Assembly (NCBI GenBank): GCA_035764005.1
Contig: DASTZZ010000110.1
Span: forward strand, 1 to 49,776
DNA from: Terriglobales bacterium
GTDB taxonomy: Bacteria; Acidobacteriota; Terriglobia; Terriglobales; Acidobacteriaceae
Direction of reading: 5' to 3'
Length of the DNA: 49,776 nt
A program made the position numbers and the translations under genes. Below are positions 44,607 to 49,776 of the stretch, one piece after another. The notes beneath the pieces were generated by a model. The model did not search any database. It was not told where the DNA came from and saw only the letters and a program-made list of their open reading frames with translations. Each line of letters opens with the position of its first letter. Within the stretch, counting starts at the first letter, position 1.

Positions 44607-45144
44607 GGAGGCCTGGTTGTGGGGGAATGTATCGCGACAGCATATCAGTGAATGCTCGATCTGGGTACGCCAGAGTGCGCAGGAAGCGTCGCCCCCCTGC
44701 ACAGGCAAGTTCAGAGATGAGCTGCTCCCTGAGCGGGCAAGCCCCCTTCCCAGCAAGGCGTTCGAGCCGCCTCTTTCAACCGAAGCTGGACGGTCTTTCT
44801 GAGGGTCTGGTCGGCGTCGGAAGGCATTCAGGGTCACTTATGAGGTCTGCCCCTCGGCCTGGCCGGACGCACGCGGAATGCCTCTGCGACCAGCAGAGCA
44901 TCGCCCGATCAGCCAGTCCAGGGGAGTTCGGCCCTAGACCTTAGCGGGACCCGGGTGTCCTTTGGGGGGAACATGTCCGCCGAGCGTCGGCCAAACTGCG
45001 GGCTTCAGGGCCCGAGCCGCCGTTGTGGGACCAACTTTGTTAAAGGAGGGAGGAGCGCGGATATAGGGGCTACGTCGAGCCGAAATGTTGCTGCTCGTAC
45101 CCGGCTGGCTAGGCGCGAAGGCCTTCTACAACCAAAGTAGCAGG
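44607..45144. other. 540-bp gap with hairpins, no gene recognised
   Basis: The GC-rich sequence between divergent signalling genes holds short hairpins, for example CTCTGC-N5-GCAGAG near 44892-44908. Reading frames exist but their composition is not protein-like. A non-coding RNA or a long regulatory region is possible; I see no known RNA family. Confidence 0.35.
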
Positions 45145-45173
45145 TTTGACATCGTATAATCTTAACCGTCAAA
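45145..45173 (+). promoter_or_regulatory. -10 box framed by TTTGAC/GTCAAA inverted repeat
   Basis: TATAAT at 45155-45160 lies inside TTTGAC-N17-GTCAAA (45145-45150, 45168-45173), placed about 14 bases before the TTG start of the MEDS gene. The arms could bind a dimeric regulator over the transcription start. The -35 is not clear (TTGACA is only three bases from TATAAT). Confidence 0.45.
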
Positions 45174-45186
45174 GGGCGAGGTGTAG

Positions 45187-45750
45187 TTGGTCGTTAGCGC
45201 GACATCTTCGGTGATCCACTCCGTGCACTTCTACGAGCACGACGAGGCGCTGATCCAGCGACTGCGCTCGATCATTGTGCCTGCGATTGACGTGGGGAAT
45301 TCCGTTATCGTCGTAGCCACGGAACCACATCGCCAGCAGCTTAAGTCCGCGCTGGCAACGAGTGATGTGCAAACCTCGATCCTGGAACAGCAGGGACGGC
45401 TGATCCTTGCGGATGCCGACGAGATGCTGGCGACATTCATGGTCGAGGGCTTCCCCGACCGCGAACGCTTCTTTTCCGTTTTGGGGAATGTGGTCGCGCG
45501 CGCTCGACAGTCGGCCTGGAACGGTCAAAGAGGAATCACTGTTTTCGGGGAGATGGTCGCAGTCCTCTGGGAGCAGGGAAACCGTATTGCCGCCTTGCAG
45601 CTTGAGAGCCTCTGGAACGACCTGCTCTACGATCGTGAATTTCACCTGCACTGCGCCTATCCGCGAAACATGTTCCGCACCAACGCGGAAGCCGCTATGA
45701 TTCGCGCTATCTGCGACGTCCATTCCCACGTGGTCGGGCGGGCGGCGTAA
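45187..45750 (+). CDS. MEDS-domain sensory protein
   Basis: 187 residues. MEDS (DcmR-type sensory) fold, a RecA-like degenerate domain: SVHFYEHDEALIQRLRSIIVPAIDVGNSVIVVATEPHRQQL, RLILADADEMLATFMVEGFPDRERFFSVLG, ITVFGEMVAVLWEQGNRIAALQLESLWNDLL, FHLHCAYPRNMF. Such domains are usually fused to kinases or sit beside anti-sigma and response-regulator genes; here it stands alone. The start is TTG 45187 with GAGGTG three bases before it. Confidence 0.85.
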   Translation: MVVSATSSVIHSVHFYEHDEALIQRLRSIIVPAIDVGNSVIVVATEPHRQQLKSALATSDVQTSILEQQGRLILADADEMLATFMVEGFPDRERFFSVLGNVVARARQSAWNGQRGITVFGEMVAVLWEQGNRIAALQLESLWNDLLYDREFHLHCAYPRNMFRTNAEAAMIRAICDVHSHVVGRAA

Positions 45751-45846
45751 ATCGTCTTACCTCCACTTCTGTGTGATGTTAGTGCTGCTCGTGTGCGTGT
45801 AACGTGAGGCTGAGGAACGTTGCAGCGTTCTCGCTGCAGAGTGGCC

Positions 45847-46245
45847 ATGAGCATCAGGTACCAGATTGACGGGAAACGGCGGATCGTGTTCACCGCAATG
45901 GCCGGAACTCTCAGCTTTCGGCAACTGGTCTCTCATGCCGTAGCTCTGCAGTCTGACCCATGCTTCCATTCGTCGTTCTGCGAGCTTCTGGACGTTCGCG
46001 GTGTCACCGAATCAGATCTCAGCTTTCGCGAAATGATCGAATTGGCGCAGACAATCGATCCTTTCTCTCCTGCTGCGCGGCGAGCCATCGTGGCAGGGAG
46101 CGAGCTGATGTACGGCAGCAGCCGCATGTATCAGTCTATTCGCGCCGATGAGAGCAATATCCAGGTCTTCCGGAGCATGGAAGAAGCGCGAAAGTGGCTG
46201 GACATCACATGGGATTCGGACCTTCCGGACCGCCAAAGCGCGTAA
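45847..46245 (+). CDS. STAS/SpoIIAA-like protein
   Basis: 132 residues from ATG 45847. The pattern RYQIDGKRRIVFTAMAGTLSFRQLVSHAVALQSDPCFHSSFCELLDVRGV... RRAIVAGSELMYGSSRMYQSI...IQVFRSMEEARKWLDI matches SpoIIAA-like (STAS-fold) proteins that end in 'F....EA..WL'. TTG at 45820 with GAGGAA upstream is an alternative start that adds nine residues. It follows the MEDS gene by 96 bases on the same strand, so the two may share a transcript. Likely a protein-protein switch. Confidence 0.65.
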   Translation: MSIRYQIDGKRRIVFTAMAGTLSFRQLVSHAVALQSDPCFHSSFCELLDVRGVTESDLSFREMIELAQTIDPFSPAARRAIVAGSELMYGSSRMYQSIRADESNIQVFRSMEEARKWLDITWDSDLPDRQSA

Positions 46246-46286
46246 TCTTTGCCCCGCATGCACAGCGCGGGATTGGTGAGTGTTGA

Positions 46287-48113
46287 CTACCGATCTGTTC
46301 CTGACGGTTTCAAAGTGGGATTCAAGATCGCTGCCTTATTCTGCGGCACGGTCACGTCGCTCTCCGCCGCATCGAAACCATCAAGCTCCAGTTTGACGTG
46401 ATGTTTGCCAGGTTTGAGAGGAATCACCGCCGGTGAGGTTTGGCCGCTGTCTGTCCCGTCGATCACGATACTTGCGCCCGGAGGCTTACTCTCTATCACC
46501 AGCTTTGGACCTCGACCAACCTGGTGTCCTGCCCACTTCTGCCAAAACTGCTCCTGAAAAGCCTGGTCTTTCGATAATTCCTTCAGCTTCGACAAATCGG
46601 GCATGTTGATGTTTGGGACATTTGGCATCGCAACCGTCAGGTCAGGTGAGTACTCGAATTCCTCTCCACCTGCGACCTTTACTGTCACGCTCGACGTCTG
46701 GAAGCCGGGCATGCGAATACTCACGTGGTGGCGTCCGCGACCGACCTGAAGCTCGGTTGGAGTGCGCTTGCCAGTCGGCTTTCCGTCGAGGTCGACCTCG
46801 GCCTGCGGCGGATTGCTGTTGAGCCTCATCGTCGCGGTGGTTGAATTTTTGGTGGCATTCTCGCGCTTTACCAGCGCAGGAGACCCCTGTTGTAACCCCA
46901 GCTGCGCTTGCGAATTATCGGTCGGTGGAGTCGGCGGCGGTGGAGCTGCAACCGTCGATGCCGGCGTTCCGCTGTCTTTCTCATCATTGTGTGACTTCGA
47001 AGAATGTCGCTGAAGGCGCGAATAGATCAAGAACGCTGCAAGCACCAATAAGACCGCCACACGACGACGCGATTTCGACGAAAGATCCCATGGGCGGCGC
47101 CGCTCCGATATCTGGGTCGGCGGCGGAGTTGGAATACCTATCGAGTGTGATTGCTGAGCCGGTGATCCGCCGGGAACAGGTTGGGAGGGCACTGACTGCG
47201 ATGGCCGCGGCCGCGCATCGTAAGTCGCGTTCGTATCGACTAGTCCGGGAAAATCTCCCGTGGGCTGCCCCAAGGTATTTACGTTTGACAGACTTGCGGT
47301 TTTGTATTCCTGAAGCGCGCGAACCAGAGTTTCCCCATTCGGGAATCGGTCGTCGGCAGATTTTGAGAGTGCCTTCTCAATTACCGCACTCAGGCCGGGG
47401 TGAATGGTGGCATCGAGCTTGCGCGGAGGGATCGGCGTTTCATGCACGATCTTGTACATGATCGTGGTGATGCTCTGGCCCTCGAACGGACGCTCTCCTG
47501 TAACCATCTCGTACAGAATCACGCCAACGCTGAATAGATCACTGCGGCCGTCGAGCTGCTTGCCCAGCACCTGCTCCGGAGACATGTAGTTGGGCGTGCC
47601 TACGACTTGTCCCGTAATGGTCATGGCTTCGCCGGCGCGAGCAATGCCGAAGTCGGTGATCTTTACCAAACCATTGCCGGCGAGCATGATGTTTCCCGGT
47701 TTGACATCGCGATGGATGATGCCCTTTGCGTGTGCGAAGTCCAAACCGGCACAGACTTGCCGGATGATGTCGATGGTCTGAGAAGTGGCAATCGTGCGCT
47801 GCTGGCGAATCAAGGCTTCCAGCGTGGAACCCTCGATGAATTCCATCGCGAGGTAAAGAATGCCATTGTCCTCGCCGGCGTCATAGACGGTGACAATGTT
47901 CGGATGATTCAGTCCGCCGGCTGCTCGCGCCTCGTTCTTGAATCGGCGGGCTGCTTCATCGGCGGTGGTGCCGATTCCATCGAAACGAATGGCTTTCAGT
48001 GCGATCCTTCTGGCAATGGTTGGATCGAGCGCTTCATAGACCACTCCCATAGCCCCGTGCCCGATTTCGCGCACGATCTCGTATCGTCCAAATCTTTGTG
48101 GAAGCGATGACAT
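46287..48113 (-). CDS. membrane Ser/Thr protein kinase with two PEGA repeats
   Basis: 608 residues. The PknB-type kinase domain is at 9-270: glycine loop G18-G23, K40, HRDVKPGN 134-141, DFG 154-156, and the activation segment ending GTPNYMSPEQ. A Pro/Ser-rich juxtamembrane region (280-345) and one membrane helix (351-365) follow. Outside are a low-complexity linker and two PEGA modules (about 430-480, NPPQAEVDLDGKPTGKRTPTEL; about 548-598, SKPPGASIVIDGTDSGQTSPAVI) that may bind envelope polymers. All catalytic residues are present, so it should be active. It converges with the STAS-like gene. Confidence 0.93.
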   Translation of the reverse strand: MSSLPQRFGRYEIVREIGHGAMGVVYEALDPTIARRIALKAIRFDGIGTTADEAARRFKNEARAAGGLNHPNIVTVYDAGEDNGILYLAMEFIEGSTLEALIRQQRTIATSQTIDIIRQVCAGLDFAHAKGIIHRDVKPGNIMLAGNGLVKITDFGIARAGEAMTITGQVVGTPNYMSPEQVLGKQLDGRSDLFSVGVILYEMVTGERPFEGQSITTIMYKIVHETPIPPRKLDATIHPGLSAVIEKALSKSADDRFPNGETLVRALQEYKTASLSNVNTLGQPTGDFPGLVDTNATYDARPRPSQSVPSQPVPGGSPAQQSHSIGIPTPPPTQISERRRPWDLSSKSRRRVAVLLVLAAFLIYSRLQRHSSKSHNDEKDSGTPASTVAAPPPPTPPTDNSQAQLGLQQGSPALVKRENATKNSTTATMRLNSNPPQAEVDLDGKPTGKRTPTELQVGRGRHHVSIRMPGFQTSSVTVKVAGGEEFEYSPDLTVAMPNVPNINMPDLSKLKELSKDQAFQEQFWQKWAGHQVGRGPKLVIESKPPGASIVIDGTDSGQTSPAVIPLKPGKHHVKLELDGFDAAESDVTVPQNKAAILNPTLKPSGTDR

Positions 48114-48226
48114 GCTCTTCTAGAGATTAAACCGCAGTGCTGAGTGGGTCGAGCCGCCCATCGTTGGCTGATCAGTCGCATCGGCCTGCATCATTACAAT
48201 GCCGCGTACGTGGTAGGATTCACTGC

Positions 48227-48238
48227 GAATACGTTTTC
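48227..48238 (+). promoter_or_regulatory. candidate LacI-type operator
   Basis: GAATACGTTTTC is a near-palindrome centred on CG, typical for LacI/GalR proteins, 14 bases before the start of the LacI gene. TACAAT at 48195-48200 may be the -10. It is possibly autoregulatory. Confidence 0.45.
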
Positions 48239-48252
48239 TCTCCTGATTTTTC

Positions 48253-49335
48253 ATGGATATCAGGCAAATCGCGAGCCGAGCCAAGGTCTCGACTGCCACA
48301 GTATCGCGCACGATTAACCGCGTACCGACCGTTGATCCTCAGCTTGCCAAGAGAGTCTGGAAGGTGGTCGAGGAACTCGGCTACTATCCGAACTCCGCCG
48401 CGCGTTCCCTGGTCTCCGGCCGAAGCCGCGTGTTCGGGTTGATCGTTTCGGAAATCACCAACCCATTTTTCCCCGAACTCGTCCAGACGTTCGAGAATCT
48501 GGCGGTCCAGCACAACTACGAAATTCTTCTGACTTCCACCATCTATGACGCGAAGCGGATGGAGCTGTCCGTACGCCGGATGATCGAGCGGCGTGTGGAC
48601 GGTGTGGCCATCCTGACCTTCGGCATGGAAGATTCTCTGATTGAGGATCTGCGTTACCGAAAAGTTCCACTTGTGTTCGTCGACGTCGGGCCCAGACTTC
48701 CTCGCGTAAGCAACATCACCATCAACTACAGGGATGGAATTCGGCAAGCGGTGCAACATCTGGCAGCTCTCAGGCACACGCGGGTTGCATTTGTAGCCGG
48801 CCCTCCGCACTTGAAATCAGCCTGTGCACGACGCGAAGCTTTCGAGCAGTCGATGAACGAGATTGGCCTCGATGCGTCCTCGATTGTCGTCGGCGACCAC
48901 ACAGTCGAAGGTGGCATGAAGGCGTTTCGCGACCTGTCGCAGCGCACGCAGCCCACAGCAGTGCTCTGCTCAAACGACATGACGGCCATCGGCGTGATGC
49001 GTGAGGCGTATCAACGCGGCATCCACGTTCCGCGCAATTTGTCAGTAGTGGGCTTCGATGATATTCGGCTCGCTCAGTTCGTAATCCCGCCACTGACAAC
49101 TGTACAGATGTCGCAGCAGGAACTCGCAAGGATCGCATTTGAAGCTTTGATGAAAGACGTCGAAAGGCGCGAGCCCTCCCCAAATGGGACTCAGTATGTG
49201 ATGAATACGAATCTTGTAATTCGCAACTCCACCGCAATGGCGGCGAAGCATCGGCCGCCAAGACGACCTGGTAGCTCACAGACATTCATCCAGCTCTCCT
49301 CGCGCGCAGAAACATCCAGAGCAAGAAGGCCATAA
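48253..49335 (+). CDS. LacI-family transcriptional regulator
   Basis: 360 residues. The N-terminal helix-turn-helix is IRQIASRAKVSTATVSRTIN (residues 3-22) and the hinge helix is NSAARSLVSGRSRVFGLIVSEITNPFF. The periplasmic-binding-like domain includes VDGVAILTFG, RVAFVAGPPHLKSACARREAF, TAVLCSNDMTAIGVMREAYQRG and LSVVGFDDIRLAQFVIPPLTTV. The last 40 residues (KHRPPRRPGSSQTFIQL...) go beyond the usual LacI end and overlap the opposite small membrane gene. The effector is unknown, and no sugar operon is adjacent within the window. Confidence 0.92.
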   Translation: MDIRQIASRAKVSTATVSRTINRVPTVDPQLAKRVWKVVEELGYYPNSAARSLVSGRSRVFGLIVSEITNPFFPELVQTFENLAVQHNYEILLTSTIYDAKRMELSVRRMIERRVDGVAILTFGMEDSLIEDLRYRKVPLVFVDVGPRLPRVSNITINYRDGIRQAVQHLAALRHTRVAFVAGPPHLKSACARREAFEQSMNEIGLDASSIVVGDHTVEGGMKAFRDLSQRTQPTAVLCSNDMTAIGVMREAYQRGIHVPRNLSVVGFDDIRLAQFVIPPLTTVQMSQQELARIAFEALMKDVERREPSPNGTQYVMNTNLVIRNSTAMAAKHRPPRRPGSSQTFIQLSSRAETSRARRP

Positions 49336-49519
49336 AAACTAATCGCAGAGTTAGTGCCGTCCCAAGCTGCCACGGTGCAAGACCGGCAGCGTATTGACTC
49401 CAGTGCGCGAGCTTCCACGCCAGGTCTGCGCAGTAAAGGACGAATAGGATGAACGCAATCCATTTCGCCGCCCGGCGGAGGCTGGGATCGGCTGCGGGTG
49501 TTCCCTGATCCGGACTCAT
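49286..49519 (-). CDS. small two-helix membrane protein
   Basis: 77 residues. One membrane segment is at about 19-37 (WIAFILFVLYCADLAWKLA), a second at about 50-70 (LGTALTLRLVFMAFLLWMFL), and the end is basic (RARRAG). Its ATG overlaps the stop of the upstream dehydrogenase gene (ATGA), which supports it as real and co-translated. Its 3' end overlaps the LacI gene by 50 bases. The family is unknown. Confidence 0.62.
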   Translation of the reverse strand: MSPDQGTPAADPSLRRAAKWIAFILFVLYCADLAWKLAHWSQYAAGLAPWQLGTALTLRLVFMAFLLWMFLRARRAG

Positions 49520-49776
49520 GGATTGAGCACGATCTTTCCGAACTGCTCGCCTTTTTCCAGACGCTCGTGCGCCGCTCGTGCCTCGCTCAGCGGGAAGACT
49601 CGGTCAACCACCGGTTTGAGTTTGCCGGTGAAAACATGTTTCAACACCTCGTGGAGATCTCCCATCGTTCCCATATAGGAACCGAGAAACGAAAGCTGCC
49701 GACTGAAGAGCACGCGAAGATCAAACTTCGCCTCAGGCCCGGTGGTCGCGCCGCAGGTGACGAGTGTTCCGCCCGG
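49516..49776 (-). CDS. zinc-type alcohol dehydrogenase / quinone oxidoreductase, C-terminal part (partial)
   Basis: 87 residues are visible; the gene enters from beyond the window end. PGGTLVTCGATTGPEAKFDLRVLFSRQLSFLGSYMG is the end of the Rossmann domain of medium-chain dehydrogenases. 'HVFTGKLKPVVDRVFPLSEARAAHERLEKGEQFGKIVL' is their closing motif. It would oxidise or reduce an alcohol, enone or quinone with NAD(P)H. The cofactor and zinc residues lie outside the window. Confidence 0.88.
   Translation of the reverse strand, partial: PGGTLVTCGATTGPEAKFDLRVLFSRQLSFLGSYMGTMGDLHEVLKHVFTGKLKPVVDRVFPLSEARAAHERLEKGEQFGKIVLNP

Noticed and set aside
44607-44837. 77-residue N-terminal extension of the response regulator
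   Set aside because: There is no domain, its composition is not protein-like, and the receiver fold begins exactly at ATG 44606.
45146-45160. TTGACA and TATAAT read as one promoter
   Set aside because: They are separated by only three bases, far from the required 16-18; only the TATAAT is kept as a possible -10.

Overview
The window looks like a chromosomal stretch of a soil Acidobacteriota (Terriglobia-like) genome. This rests on four large duplicated orphan permeases of the type named for acidobacteria (ADOP: two MacB-type periplasmic cores plus FtsX domains in one chain), PadR regulators next to them, an Oar-like TonB-dependent outer-membrane protein, many secreted proteins ending in 'AQ' signal peptides, moderately high GC, and dispersed palindromic repeats. 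No phage, rRNA or CRISPR array is visible. Species cannot be told from the sequence alone.

Layout. 1-2.6 kb: end of an ABC-2 exporter (ATPase tail plus permease), a single-domain response regulator and a SIMPL-domain secreted protein. 2.6-7.6 kb: sodium:solute symporter overlapping an APC amino-acid permease, coproheme decarboxylase (hemQ/chdC), a small membrane protein and a secreted Ig-like protein. 7.7-15 kb: ADOP module 1, with one ADOP on the minus strand, a 23-bp-period GTTAAC array, a PadR regulator, a Tat-exported DJ-1/PfpI-YHS fusion and a second ADOP. 15.4-21.2 kb: Oar-like receptor, helix-hairpin-helix lipoprotein, AlkA-like glycosylase and TPR protein. 21.4-23.3 kb: tRNA-Arg(ACG) with a 45-bp copy of its 3' part 1.17 kb downstream (a relic of site-specific integration), a probably shortened secreted protein, and a vapBC toxin-antitoxin pair with a clear operator. 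23.9-27.4 kb: copper module, made of a divergent HMA-fold gene, a CsoR-type operator inside a promoter, an EVE-domain gene, csoR and copA. 27.5-39.2 kb: third ADOP, secreted and outer-membrane proteins, a tandem M42 peptidase, an ankyrin protein and a fourth ADOP with its PadR. 39.5-49.8 kb: the DUF2339/DUF3999 pair, an MFS transporter, a signalling group (response regulator, MEDS protein, STAS-like protein, Ser/Thr kinase with PEGA repeats), a LacI regulator and a partial alcohol dehydrogenase.

The clearest working unit is the copper module. CsoR would sit on TATACCC-N5-GGGTATA between -35 and -10 and silence EVE-csoR-copA until Cu(I) fills its Cys-His-Cys site. CopA would then export the metal. 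The two PadR-ADOP pairs look like self-contained, ligand-induced efflux or envelope units, each with a palindrome beside its ribosome-binding site. The most novel-looking signal is a family of palindromic elements built from six half-units, each with a small hairpin whose four-base loop (GGTA or GATA) is kept while the stem bases co-vary. Two 139-bp full copies and one 83-bp relative occur in the first 11.3 kb.
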